Below are positions 8,665-17,429 of a DNA stretch of 64,000 nt, one piece after another. This stretch comes from CAVPWP01 sp050789285. GTDB taxonomy: Bacteria; Pseudomonadota; Alphaproteobacteria; Rhodobacterales; Rhodobacteraceae. The stretch spans positions 1-64,000 of the forward strand of contig NZ_JBOUVX010000001.1 in the NCBI RefSeq assembly GCF_050789285.1. Direction: 5' to 3'. The notes beneath the pieces were generated by a model, which made no database searches, had not been told where the DNA came from, and saw only the letters and a list, made by a program, of their open reading frames with translations. Positions within the stretch are counted from its first letter, which is position 1, and each line of letters starts with the position of its first letter. Position numbers and translations under genes: made by a program.

Positions 8665-9587
8665 AACGCCACCCCCGCCGCGCCCTTGAGGCCCAGCATC
8701 GCCCGCGCCCTTGCGGGCGTCGCCACTTCGCGCCCAAGGCCTTCGACGAGTCCGCGGATCAGCGTCACCTGCTCGGCGTTCGACCGTGCGAGGACGCCCT
8801 TCGACAGATAGAGATTGTCCTCGAGCCCCACGCGCACATGCCCGCCCATCGCGGCGGCCATCGTGGCCATGGGGATCTGCATCCGCCCGGCGGCAAGGAC
8901 CGAGAACAGGAAGTCACCGCCGAACAGCCGTTCGGCCGTGCGCACGAGGTGGGTCAGCGTGTCGGGTTCCGCCGCCATTCCGCCCAGCACGCCGAAGACG
9001 AACTGGATGAAATAGGGCGGCTCGACCAGGCCGCGGTCGACGAAGTGCCTCAGCATCGTCAGATGCGACAGGTCGTAGCATTCGAATTCGAACCGCGCGC
9101 CGCGCTCGCGCCCCATCTCGTCAAGGACGCGGGCGATGTCACGGGGCGTGTTCTTGAAGACAAGATCGTCCGAGCCTTCGAGGAAGGGCCTTTCCCAGTC
9201 GTGCAGGAAGGTCTCGATGCGCGCCGCCATGGGATACAGCGCGAAGTTCATGGTGCCCATGTTCAGGCTGCACATCTCGGGCGCCATGGCGCGGGGCGCG
9301 GCCAGGCGCTGGTCCAGCGTCATCACCGCCGAACCCCCGGTGGTCATGTTGACCACCGCGTCGGTGCCGGCCTTGATGCGAGGCAGGAAGGCCGCCCAGT
9401 GCGCCGGGTCGGACGAGGGGCGGCCGGTCGCCGGGTCGCGGGCATGCAGGTGCAGGATCGCCGCCCCGGCCCGCGCCGCGTCGATCGCTTGCGTCGCGAT
9501 GTCCTCGGGCGTCACGGGCAGGTAGGGCGATTGTGACGGGACGTGGATCGACCCCGTGATCGCGCAGGTGATGAGGATCTCGCTCAT
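8661..9587 (-). CDS. beta-keto acid cleavage enzyme (BKACE, DUF849)
   Basis: 308-residue TIM-barrel zinc enzyme. Family members condense a beta-keto acid with acetyl-CoA to give acetoacetate and a CoA ester; the founding member cleaves 3-keto-5-aminohexanoate, and others act on dehydrocarnitine and related acids. The metal-binding HLHARD motif is at about residues 46-51 and the conserved GLEDN, whose Glu is a further ligand, lies near the C-terminus. It overlaps the aminotransferase gene upstream (ATGA) and the GNAT gene downstream. The amino-rich neighbourhood suggests an amino- or ammonio-beta-keto acid as substrate. A second, more distant BKACE lies at 62097-62930. Confidence 0.88.
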   Translation of the reverse strand: MSEILITCAITGSIHVPSQSPYLPVTPEDIATQAIDAARAGAAILHLHARDPATGRPSSDPAHWAAFLPRIKAGTDAVVNMTTGGSAVMTLDQRLAAPRAMAPEMCSLNMGTMNFALYPMAARIETFLHDWERPFLEGSDDLVFKNTPRDIARVLDEMGRERGARFEFECYDLSHLTMLRHFVDRGLVEPPYFIQFVFGVLGGMAAEPDTLTHLVRTAERLFGGDFLFSVLAAGRMQIPMATMAAAMGGHVRVGLEDNLYLSKGVLARSNAEQVTLIRGLVEGLGREVATPARARAMLGLKGAAGVAF

Positions 9588-10945
9588 CCCGCGTCGGCAA
9601 GTTGCGCGTCGGCGGCGAAGGCGGCCAGCGCGTCGGTCAGCCGGCCCATGATGTCGTCGACCTGGGCTTCGGTGACGATCATCGGCGGGGCGACCAGAAC
9701 ATGGTCGCCGGCGTAGCCGCCGCGCGACCGGCGCGGATAGATGATCAGTCCGCGGGCATAGGCAGCTTCGGTCAGCCGGTCATAGGCCTTTAGATCGGGT
9801 GGCAGCGGATCGCGCGTGGCGCGGTCCGCGACAAGCTCCATCGCCAGCAGAAGGCCCATGCCCCGGACATCGCCGATGAAGGGGAAGCGGTCCATCAGCG
9901 CGGTCATGCGCGCCTTCAGAACCGCGCCCATGCGCATCGCGTTGCCCATCATGTCCTGCCGCTCGATCTCTTCGATGACGGCAAGGCCGGCGGCGCAGGC
10001 CAGCGGGTTGCCGGCATAGGTGAAGCCGTGGGCGAAGGGGCCTTCGCGCAGCACCGCCGCCACGATCTCGCCCCGGGCGACGATCGCCCCAAGGGGCACG
10101 TAGCCCGCGCCCAGCCCCTTCGACAGCGCCACGATGTCGGGCGCGGCGTCCCAGTTGCGCGCGCCAAGGAAGTGGCCAAGCCGCCCTCCACCCGACATCA
10201 CCTCGTCGTGGATCAGGAGAAGCCCGTAGCGGTCGCAAATCTCGCGCACCGCCTCCATGTAGCCCTTCGGCGGGACCAGCGCCCCGGTCGAGGCGCCGCC
10301 CACGGGTTCGATCAGCACGGCCAGCACGCTTTCGGGGCCTTCCTCGCGGATCTTCGCCTCGAGAAGCCCGGCGTAATGCAGGCCGGTCGCCGGATCGTCG
10401 GGGTCACGCCCGTCGAGCCATGCACGCGGTGCGGGCACCTTGGGCATGACCTGCATCATCGGTAGGTAGGGGTCGGTCAGCGCGTCGTAGCCCGTCACCG
10501 CCAGCGCCCCCAGAGTGCAGCCGTGATAGGACGGCCAGCGCGAGATCACCTTCCAGCGCGAGGCCTGGCCAATCGCGACCGCGTGCTGGCGGGCAAGCTT
10601 GATCGCCGATTCCACCGCCTCGGACCCGCCCGAGACGAAGAACACCCGGTCCATGCCCGGCCAGGCATGGTCGACCAGCTTCCGCGCAAGGTTCTCGGAC
10701 GGCTCGGTCACGAAATGCAGCCGGTAGCCGAAGGTCGACTTTTCCATCTGCGCACGCATCGCGGCCAGCACATGGGGGTTCGAATGGCCGATGTTGCAGA
10801 CCATCGCCCCGGACGACCCGTCGATGAACCGCCGCCCGTCGGTGTCCCACATGTAGATGCCCTCGGCCCGGTCCAGAACGGGGCGCGGGTGGTCGGTCTG
10901 GTAGAACAGGCAGGACGGGCTGTTGACCAGCGCGGGGGATGTCAT
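9584..10945 (-). CDS. class III (omega) aminotransferase
   Basis: PLP-dependent aminotransferase, 453 residues, moving an amino group from a diamine, omega-amino acid or similar donor to a keto acid. The PLP lysine is Lys276 in ALSKGLGAGY, and the cofactor-binding aspartate is in LLIHDEVMSGGGR; the SGGSEAVESAIK helix near residues 105-117 fits the phosphate-binding site. I chose ATG at 10945 (MTSPALVNS); an in-frame start at 11008 would add 21 residues without family similarity. First of four overlapping genes (aminotransferase, BKACE, GNAT, deacetylase) and 83 bases downstream of the MttB gene on the same strand, so the whole block from 14633 may be one transcript. Confidence 0.9.
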   Translation of the reverse strand: MTSPALVNSPSCLFYQTDHPRPVLDRAEGIYMWDTDGRRFIDGSSGAMVCNIGHSNPHVLAAMRAQMEKSTFGYRLHFVTEPSENLARKLVDHAWPGMDRVFFVSGGSEAVESAIKLARQHAVAIGQASRWKVISRWPSYHGCTLGALAVTGYDALTDPYLPMMQVMPKVPAPRAWLDGRDPDDPATGLHYAGLLEAKIREEGPESVLAVLIEPVGGASTGALVPPKGYMEAVREICDRYGLLLIHDEVMSGGGRLGHFLGARNWDAAPDIVALSKGLGAGYVPLGAIVARGEIVAAVLREGPFAHGFTYAGNPLACAAGLAVIEEIERQDMMGNAMRMGAVLKARMTALMDRFPFIGDVRGMGLLLAMELVADRATRDPLPPDLKAYDRLTEAAYARGLIIYPRRSRGGYAGDHVLVAPPMIVTEAQVDDIMGRLTDALAAFAADAQLADAG

Positions 10946-11028
10946 GTCAGGGCTCGCTTGGTTTCTGGCGCAGAGTGCCACGGTCATTGCAGGGTGAACA
11001 ATGGGCATCGCGGGGCATGGTGGCCGCC

Positions 11029-12555
11029 TCAGTTCATCGGCGCGCCGCCCTCGGCCTTGCGGCGGGCGACATAGGCATCGAGCGCCTCGACGACCGAAGG
11101 GTCGATGGGGGGCTGCTCATAGTCGGCCAGCAGGCGCTTCCACAGCGTGTTGGCACGGTCTCGAGCCGTGATGCCGCCATTCTCGAGCCATTGGCCGTAA
11201 TTGTCCCAGTTCGAGACAAGCGGCGCGTAGAACGCGGTTTCGTAGCGGCCCATGGTGTGCGCCGCCCCGAAGAAATGGCCCGCCGGCCCGACCTCGCGGA
11301 TCGCGTCGAGGGCAAGCGTTTCGGGCGTGACGTCGATCGGATCGAAATAGGCGGCCATCATCTGAAGCATCTCGGCGTCGATGACGAGTTTCTCGAAGCT
11401 TGCCGTCAGCCCGCCGTGCATCCAGCCCGCCGCATGGTTCACCAGATGCGCGCCGCCCATGCAGGCGCCCCAGAGCGACATCTGGGATTCATAGGCCGCC
11501 TGCGCGTCGACCTCGTTCGCGGCGGTCACGTTCGACGACCGGAACGGCACGCCGACATGGCGGGCAAGCTGGCCGCTGGCCTGGGCGGCCTTGGCGTATT
11601 CCGGCGTGCCGAAGGCCGGCGCGCCCGAACGCATGTCGACGTTGGAACTGAAGCCGCCATACATCACCGGCACCCCCGGTCGGACGATCTGCGTCAGCGC
11701 GATGCCTGCCAGTGCCTCGGCGTGCTGCTGCATCAGCGTGCCGGCCAGCGTCACCGGCGACATGGCCCCGGCAAGGGTGAAGGGGGTGATCGCGTTGACC
11801 TGACCGTGTTCGGCCAGGCAGATCAGACCCTCGGCCATGGGAATGTCGAGTTGCAGGGGCGAGTTGGTGTTGATGATCCCCAGAAGGGTCGGCCGATCGC
11901 GCAGTCCCTCGAGAGTGGTGCCAAGCGCGATCGCCGCCATCTCGAGCCCGTCGATCGTGCGTGCCCGGCCTAGGGTCTGGGTCTGCCAGTTCTTGTCGAG
12001 AAGGGTGATCTGCGCGCGGTAGATGTCGAGGTGCCGGGTGGCCGCGGGCAGGTCCATCGGCTCGAACGGGCCGCCGCCTTCCTGGTGAAGGATATCAAGG
12101 TTTTGGACCACGCGCAGGTAGTCGCACATCTCGGCGAAGGTGCCGTCACGCTTGCCGCGGTCGTTGTCCATGACGTAGGCCGGCCCGCCGACCGAGGCGA
12201 AGATCAGGTCGCGCCCGCCAAGGCGCAGGGATCGCGCGGGGTTGCGCGCCTCGAGCGTGAAGTGCGCGGGCACCGTGCGCAGCAGGGCGGGGATCATCGC
12301 CGGATCGAAGCGCACCATGTCGCCCCGCACCTCGGCGCCGGCCCGGGCAAAAAGGTCACGGGCGGCGGGGTGCAGCACCTTCATCCCGATCTCGGCCAGC
12401 AGGCGCAGCGCGCTGTCGTGGATCGCCGCGACCTGGTCGTCGCTCAGCACCCTGATCGGGTCATAGGGGTTCGTCAGCTGCCGGAAGGGCGGCTGCGCCG
12501 GACTGCCCGCCGGGCCGGCCGGCTGACGCCCGGCACGCGGACCGCGGCGCGTCAC
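11029..12555 (-). CDS. MttB-family (trimethylamine methyltransferase-like) protein 1, non-pyrrolysine
   Basis: 508-residue member of the MttB/COG5598 superfamily. Pyrrolysine-type members demethylate trimethylamine through a corrinoid protein; the non-pyrrolysine branch, to which this belongs because the frame has no internal amber codon, includes glycine-betaine and other quaternary-amine methyltransferases. The region SNVDMRSGAPAFGTPEY and the C-terminal RRKAEGGAP are shared with the paralogue at 18405. The start is GTG at 12555, overlapping the stop of the TMADH-like gene (GTGA). No corrinoid protein or reactivase gene is seen in the window, so the methyl acceptor is unknown. Confidence 0.88.
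   Translation of the reverse strand: MTRRGPRAGRQPAGPAGSPAQPPFRQLTNPYDPIRVLSDDQVAAIHDSALRLLAEIGMKVLHPAARDLFARAGAEVRGDMVRFDPAMIPALLRTVPAHFTLEARNPARSLRLGGRDLIFASVGGPAYVMDNDRGKRDGTFAEMCDYLRVVQNLDILHQEGGGPFEPMDLPAATRHLDIYRAQITLLDKNWQTQTLGRARTIDGLEMAAIALGTTLEGLRDRPTLLGIINTNSPLQLDIPMAEGLICLAEHGQVNAITPFTLAGAMSPVTLAGTLMQQHAEALAGIALTQIVRPGVPVMYGGFSSNVDMRSGAPAFGTPEYAKAAQASGQLARHVGVPFRSSNVTAANEVDAQAAYESQMSLWGACMGGAHLVNHAAGWMHGGLTASFEKLVIDAEMLQMMAAYFDPIDVTPETLALDAIREVGPAGHFFGAAHTMGRYETAFYAPLVSNWDNYGQWLENGGITARDRANTLWKRLLADYEQPPIDPSVVEALDAYVARRKAEGGAPMN
11596..11643. repeat. 48-nt near-identical segment shared by the two MttB genes (copy 1)
   Basis: This stretch matches 18981-19028 at 47 of 48 bases. It encodes the peptide NVDMRSGAPAFGTPEY in both MttB paralogues, whose flanking DNA is much more diverged. 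Confidence 0.8.
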
Positions 12556-14633
12556 TCTGCGGCCTCTGCGCGATGGGATTGGTCCCGCCGCGCGAGGGGG
12601 CCGTCCCGGCGCGCCGCAAGGTCGGCAGGCGCGCGTCCGATGGCGCGGGCGGTTTCGTGGCCACGATAGACCGCATGGACGAGGGCGCCCGGCGCAAGGG
12701 CATCGCCAGTCAGATGAAGCGAGGCGGGCGCATCGGGGCCGGCCACCAGCGCCTCGTGAAGCGCGCTTCCGCCGGCGCGCTGGCCGACGATGACAAGGCT
12801 TCTTGCCGCAATCGCGGTCGGCGCGCCCGTGAAGATCTGGGCCAGGTCGAGCGTTTCACCGTCAAAGCCCGTCACGATCTCGAGCGTGCGCAGCGCGATG
12901 CCCCGGCGCGCCAGCGCCTGGTGCATCCCTGGCTGTTCGTTCGTCATGAGGCCCCAGGCGCCGGCCGCGCCGCCCGTGGTGACGTAGGTGACCGCAAGGC
13001 CCAACTCTGCCAGCTGTTCGGCAACCGCGGTTCCCAGGTAGTAGTTGTCGAAGTCGAAGACCGCCACGGGGCCGTCCGGGACCATGCCACGGGCAAGGTC
13101 GTCCGGCGTGAAGACCCGCGGCGCCGCGACCCCCGGCATCGGCAACTCGTTGGCGCCGCACAGGTTCGTCGTCCAGCGTGCGCCGGTGGCGATCACCACG
13201 TGATCCGCGCCGAAGTCGCGCACCTCGTCCGCGGTCATCGCGCTGCCGGGGTAAAGCGCCACGTTCGGCATCCGGCGCAATTGCCCCAGCCGGTATTCGG
13301 CCACCCGCATCCAGGCCCGCAACCCGGGCAGGGCGCCTTCGAACAGAAGCCGCCCGCCGAAATCATCGCGCGCCTCGGCCAGCGCCACGTCATAGCCGCG
13401 CCGCCCCAGCGTGAGCGCCGCCTCAAGCCCCGCCGGCCCCCCGCCGACCACAAGCACCTGCCCCGCGCTGTCGCGGGTGACGACCTCGGGGTGCCAGCCG
13501 CGCCGCCATTCCTCGCCCGCGGTCGGGTTCTGCGTGCAGCGCACCCAGACGCCGTCGTGCCACTGGGCGATGCACATGTTGCAGCCGATGCATTCGCGGA
13601 TCTCGTCCTCGCGCCCCTCGGCGATCTTCTGCGGCAGGAAGGGGTCGGCGATGGACGGCCGCGCGCCTCCGATCAGGTCAAGCACACCGCGCCGCACCAT
13701 TCCGACCATCGTGTCGGGCGAGGTGAAGCGGCCGACGCCGACCACCGGCTTGTCGGTGATCGTCTTCACGAAGTCGATCACCGGCTCGTGGCTGCCTTCG
13801 GCGGCGAAGCGCGAGGGCGCACAGTCATAGGCCGAATAGTCCATCTTGACGTCGAAGAGGTCGGGCGCGTCCTTCAGCAGGCCAACCACCTCGTGTGCCT
13901 CGCTTTCGGCCACCTCCGAGGGGCGCGTGCGCAGCTCCTGCATCGAGAGCCGCAGCGCGACCGCGGCGCGTCCGTGAGTTGCCTCGCGCACGGCGTCGAT
14001 CAGTTCCTCGACCAGCCGCACACGGTTGCGCACCGACCCGCCATAGGCGTCGGTCCGGTGATTGTAGTCCGACAGCAGGAACTGATAGGGCAGATAGCCC
14101 ATGCCGGCATAGACGTAGAGGATGTCGAAACCCGCCCGTTCCGCCCGCACCGCCGCCTCGGCGTGCCAGCGGATCAGGTCACGGATGTCCGAGGCATCCA
14201 TCACCTTGGGCCGCTGCGCCGACATGAAGCCCACATGCGTGGGCATCCACGGCACGCCCGAGGGGCTGAGCGGCGCGGCGCGGCTGGTGCGGTTCACCGT
14301 GGCCGCCCCGCCATGCCATAGCTCGACGCCGGCCAGCGCACCGTGGGCGTGGACGGCCTCGGTCATCAGCGCGTGGGCGCGGACGTCGTCGTCGTCCCAC
14401 AGCGTCGCGCAGGGAAACGGGCTGTCGTCGGACGAGGGATCGACCGAGCAGGCCCCGGTGCAGACCACGCCCCAGCCGCCTTCGGCCTTCATCCCCCGGA
14501 ACGCCGCGCGCACCTGCGGCGCGGCATTCGTCATGCCGCTGGCGTGCGGGACCTGGAAGAAGCGGTTCTTCGCGGTCTTGGGCCCGATCTTCACCTCGTC
14601 GAACAGCACGTCATAGCGGGGGGTGCGGGCCAC
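12552..14633 (-). CDS. TMADH-like FMN / 4Fe-4S / FAD dehydrogenase
   Basis: 693-residue flavoprotein of the trimethylamine/dimethylamine dehydrogenase family, which also contains N-methylproline demethylases. An old-yellow-enzyme barrel (about residues 5-335) is followed by the cluster motif CIGCNMC-x11-C and a FAD/NAD-type domain (GQVLVVGGGPAGLEAAL). GTG at 14633 is chosen because AAGGAG lies 6 bases upstream; an ATG at 14663 would precede it. Compared with Methylophilus TMADH as I recall it, the cysteine that covalently holds FMN (Cys30, in QVPHC) is alanine here (QVPHA, residue 31), Tyr60 is alanine and His172 is methionine, while Tyr169 and Trp355 remain. It is probably an N-demethylating dehydrogenase for a substrate other than trimethylamine. 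Confidence 0.85.
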   Translation of the reverse strand: MARTPRYDVLFDEVKIGPKTAKNRFFQVPHASGMTNAAPQVRAAFRGMKAEGGWGVVCTGACSVDPSSDDSPFPCATLWDDDDVRAHALMTEAVHAHGALAGVELWHGGAATVNRTSRAAPLSPSGVPWMPTHVGFMSAQRPKVMDASDIRDLIRWHAEAAVRAERAGFDILYVYAGMGYLPYQFLLSDYNHRTDAYGGSVRNRVRLVEELIDAVREATHGRAAVALRLSMQELRTRPSEVAESEAHEVVGLLKDAPDLFDVKMDYSAYDCAPSRFAAEGSHEPVIDFVKTITDKPVVGVGRFTSPDTMVGMVRRGVLDLIGGARPSIADPFLPQKIAEGREDEIRECIGCNMCIAQWHDGVWVRCTQNPTAGEEWRRGWHPEVVTRDSAGQVLVVGGGPAGLEAALTLGRRGYDVALAEARDDFGGRLLFEGALPGLRAWMRVAEYRLGQLRRMPNVALYPGSAMTADEVRDFGADHVVIATGARWTTNLCGANELPMPGVAAPRVFTPDDLARGMVPDGPVAVFDFDNYYLGTAVAEQLAELGLAVTYVTTGGAAGAWGLMTNEQPGMHQALARRGIALRTLEIVTGFDGETLDLAQIFTGAPTAIAARSLVIVGQRAGGSALHEALVAGPDAPASLHLTGDALAPGALVHAVYRGHETARAIGRAPADLAARRDGPLARRDQSHRAEAAE

Positions 14634-14639
14634 GGGCTG

Positions 14640-14645
14640 CTCCTT
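14640..14645 (-). promoter_or_regulatory. ribosome binding site fixing the GTG start of the TMADH-like gene
   Basis: AAGGAG on the minus strand, 6 bases before GTG 14633. This spacing is much better than anything before the alternative ATG at 14663. Confidence 0.7.
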
Positions 14646-14773
14646 GTTGAACGGTTGTATCATAAGGCCCCGGGGACGACGTCGTCAATCGAAAGCCGTC
14701 GCTTTCGCCGCCGGAATCGGCGTTGCGCCGCGTGCCGCACGTTGTACAGTCGTCCAACAAGAGGGAGGCCGCC
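14646..14773. promoter_or_regulatory. divergent control region between TMADH-like and CocE genes
   Basis: The two genes start back to back, so both promoters should lie here. The segment 14742-14760 (TTGTACAGTCGTCCAACAA) is less GC-rich than its surroundings and has imperfect dyad character (TTG at the left, CAA at the right). It could be an operator for the BetI-like regulator encoded two genes downstream or for the XRE regulator; TACAGTC also occurs in the inverted repeat at 20111-20125 on the other strand. GAGGGAGG at 14761-14768 is the ribosome binding site for the CocE gene. No confident -35/-10 pair was found. Confidence 0.4.
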
Positions 14774-16783
14774 ATGTCCGAGGTCAGGACCGAGTTTCCG
14801 TATCCCGTGGAGGTGGTCGAGAACCTCTTCGTGCCGATGCCCGACGGGACACACCTTGCCGCGAAGGTCTGGCGGCCGGAGGGCGCCGGTCCGGTGCCGG
14901 CGATCCTCGAATACATCCCCTACCGCAAGCGCGACGGAACGCGGTACCGCGACCAGGGGCTGCACGCCTGGCTTGCCGGCCACGGCTATGCCTGCGTCCG
15001 GCTCGATATCCGCGGCACTGGCGACAGCGACGGGCTGATCGACGACGAATACACCGTGCAGGAGCAACTTGACGGCTGCGATGCCATCGCTTGGCTGGCG
15101 GCGCAGGACTGGTGCGACGGACAGGTCGCGATGATCGGAATCTCCTGGGGCGGGTTCAATGGCCTGCAGATCGCCGCCCGCCGCCCGCCCGCGCTGAAGA
15201 CGGTCATCACCGTAGGGTCCACCGACGACCGCTATGCCACCGATATCCACTGGATCGGCGGATGCCTGAGCAAGGACAACTTCGACTGGTCGGCCACGAT
15301 GATGGCGGGCAACGACCTGCCGCCCGACCCCGAGATCGTGGGCGAGCGCTGGCGCGAGATGTGGCAGGCCCGGCTTGAGCACCAGCGTCCCTGGATCGTC
15401 GACTGGCTGCGCCACCAGCGCCGCGACGCCTACTGGAAGCAGGGTTCGGTCTGCGAGGATTTCGGCGCGATCGAGGTGCCGGTCTACGCCGTCTCGGGCT
15501 GGGCCGACAACTATTCGGAAAGCGTCCCGCGGCTTCTGGCGGGCCTGTCGGTGCCGCGCCGGGGGCTTGTCGGGCCCTGGGCGCATTCCTATCCCCATGA
15601 CGTCACGGTCGAACCCGCGATCGGCTGGCTGCAGGAAGTGCTGCGCTGGTGCGACCACTGGATGAAGGGCCGCGACACCGGCATCATGGACGAGCCGATG
15701 TACCGCGTCTGGATGCAGGACAGCCTTCCGCCCGCGACCTGCTACCGCGTCCGGCCCGGGCGCTGGGTCGGCGAGGAGGTCTGGCCCTCGCCCCGGATCG
15801 AGGCGCGTCGGATGCCGCTTGGCGCGGACGGGCGATTCACCAAGGCCGAAGGCGAGCGCAGCGTGTGCTCGCCTCTGTGGGTCGGGCTTTCGGCGGGCGA
15901 AGTGGGCCGCTACGGCGACGATGCCGACTGGCCCGGCGACCAGCGCGAGGACGACGGGGGAAGCCTGGTGTTCCTGTCGGATCCGCTGCCCGAGACGGTG
16001 GAGATTCTCGGCGCGCCCCTGGTCGAGTTGCGGTTTCACGCCGACAGGCCGCAGGCGCTGGTCGCCGCCCGTCTGAACGAAGTCTGGCCCGACGGACGCT
16101 CGACCCGCGTTGGGCTGGGGCTGCTGAACCTGACCCACCGCGACGGGCACGAGCATCCGGCGCCGCTGGTGCCCGGGCAGGTCTACGACGCGACGGTCGA
16201 GATGGACGACATCGCGCACCGCTTTCCGGCGGGACACCGGATCGCCCTGTCGCTGTCCACGGTCTACTACCCGGTTGCCTGGCCATCGCCCGAACTTGCG
16301 ACGCTGACGGTGATCTGCGGCGCGTCGGCGCTGGTGCTTCCCGTCCGCCCGCCGCGGGACGCCGACGAGGCGCTGCGGCCCTTCGATCCGCCCGAAGCGG
16401 CGGAACAGACGCCGGTCATTCACCATCCGGTGCCCGACGCGGCGACGCGGCGCGTCACGCGCGACCTACTGTCGGGCGAGATCGCGGTGGAGTTCCCGCG
16501 CTGGCACTACGCGATGGAGATGACCGACATCGGCCAGACCCAGATCTCGAAGGGCACCTGCCGCCACCTGATCACCGACGGCGACCCGTTGTCGGCGGCG
16601 ACGCTGACCGACAACCGGGTCGAGATCCGGCGCCCGGACACGACCATCGTGCATCATTCCACCGGCAGCCTGACCTGCGACGCCACCCATTTCATCGTGG
16701 ACGTGCGGCTGCGGGTTTCGGAGAACGGACAGGAGGTCTTCGCGCGCGACTGGCACGAGAGGGTGCCCCGTGACATGGTCTGA
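14774..16783 (+). CDS. CocE/NonD family serine hydrolase
   Basis: 669-residue hydrolase of the cocaine-esterase / X-Pro dipeptidyl-peptidase type, acting on esters or N-terminal acyl/peptide bonds. The nucleophile is Ser124 in IGISWGGFNG; an Asp follows in SGWADNYSE and the His in GPWAHSYPHD. The C-terminal jelly-roll domain starts around residue 330. Start ATG 14774 follows GAGGGAGG; the longer frame upstream has no support. It is divergent from the TMADH-like gene and only 3 bases before the TetR gene, so hydrolase and regulator are co-transcribed. It may release the amine substrate used by the neighbouring demethylation genes, which is inference. Confidence 0.87.
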   Translation: MSEVRTEFPYPVEVVENLFVPMPDGTHLAAKVWRPEGAGPVPAILEYIPYRKRDGTRYRDQGLHAWLAGHGYACVRLDIRGTGDSDGLIDDEYTVQEQLDGCDAIAWLAAQDWCDGQVAMIGISWGGFNGLQIAARRPPALKTVITVGSTDDRYATDIHWIGGCLSKDNFDWSATMMAGNDLPPDPEIVGERWREMWQARLEHQRPWIVDWLRHQRRDAYWKQGSVCEDFGAIEVPVYAVSGWADNYSESVPRLLAGLSVPRRGLVGPWAHSYPHDVTVEPAIGWLQEVLRWCDHWMKGRDTGIMDEPMYRVWMQDSLPPATCYRVRPGRWVGEEVWPSPRIEARRMPLGADGRFTKAEGERSVCSPLWVGLSAGEVGRYGDDADWPGDQREDDGGSLVFLSDPLPETVEILGAPLVELRFHADRPQALVAARLNEVWPDGRSTRVGLGLLNLTHRDGHEHPAPLVPGQVYDATVEMDDIAHRFPAGHRIALSLSTVYYPVAWPSPELATLTVICGASALVLPVRPPRDADEALRPFDPPEAAEQTPVIHHPVPDAATRRVTRDLLSGEIAVEFPRWHYAMEMTDIGQTQISKGTCRHLITDGDPLSAATLTDNRVEIRRPDTTIVHHSTGSLTCDATHFIVDVRLRVSENGQEVFARDWHERVPRDMV

Positions 16784-16786
16784 CGC

Positions 16787-17404
16787 ATGAGCGCGGCGAA
16801 GCCGAAGTACCGCCGATACAGCGCCGAGGACCGGCGCGAGATGCTGATCGAGGCGGGGCTGGCCTGCCTTGCCCAGGGCGGGATCACGGGCTTCACCATC
16901 GACCGCATCTGCGCGGCCGCGGGCGGGGCCTCGCGCGGGCTGGTGACGCACCACTTCGGCTCGAAGCAGGGGCTTCTTCACGCCTGCTATACCGCCGCCT
17001 ACGACCGGATGCTCGGGGCGGCGGCGCCGGGCCGGGCGGCCGAGGCCGACCTGACCGAGATGATCGAGGCGCTGCTGTCGGACGATTACACCACGCCCGA
17101 TACGCTGAAGGCCTGGCTGGCGCTCTGGGGCGAGGTCGCCAACGATCCCGACCTCAGGGCCGAGCACCGCCGCTATTACGACCACTACCGCAACAGCGTC
17201 ATCGCCGCGGTGCGCAAGGAGGCGCGCGGCAGGGCTTTGCCGATCCCCGAAACGTCGCTTGCGGTGCTGTTCATCTCGCTGATCGACGGGCTCTGGCTGG
17301 AGCGCTGCATGGACCCCGAGCGGCTGTCGCGCGAAGACGTGCGGCGCGCCTGCTATGACCTGCTTGAAGCCTTCCTCGGGCCCTTCCGCCCCGCTGTCGA
17401 CTGA
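16787..17404 (+). CDS. TetR family regulator, BetI-like
   Basis: 205-residue DNA-binding repressor. The N-terminal helix-turn-helix covers about residues 18-65 (ITGFTIDRICAAAGGASRG), and the following helices, including the segment VTHHFGSKQGLLHACY, match the BetI branch, whose E. coli member responds to choline. It follows the CocE gene by 3 bases. It likely controls the adjacent divergent operons in response to a quaternary amine or an ester of one; the ligand is inference. It converges on the oxidoreductase gene that ends at 17430. Confidence 0.87.
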   Translation: MSAAKPKYRRYSAEDRREMLIEAGLACLAQGGITGFTIDRICAAAGGASRGLVTHHFGSKQGLLHACYTAAYDRMLGAAAPGRAAEADLTEMIEALLSDDYTTPDTLKAWLALWGEVANDPDLRAEHRRYYDHYRNSVIAAVRKEARGRALPIPETSLAVLFISLIDGLWLERCMDPERLSREDVRRACYDLLEAFLGPFRPAVD

Positions 17405-17429
17405 AACCCATGTCGAGGGTCCCGGCGGC

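Noticed and set aside
7169..8737. Longer open frame (522 codons) for the deacetylase
   Set aside because: The first 184 codons lie inside the GNAT gene in another frame and are Arg-rich; the family N-terminus begins at 8185.
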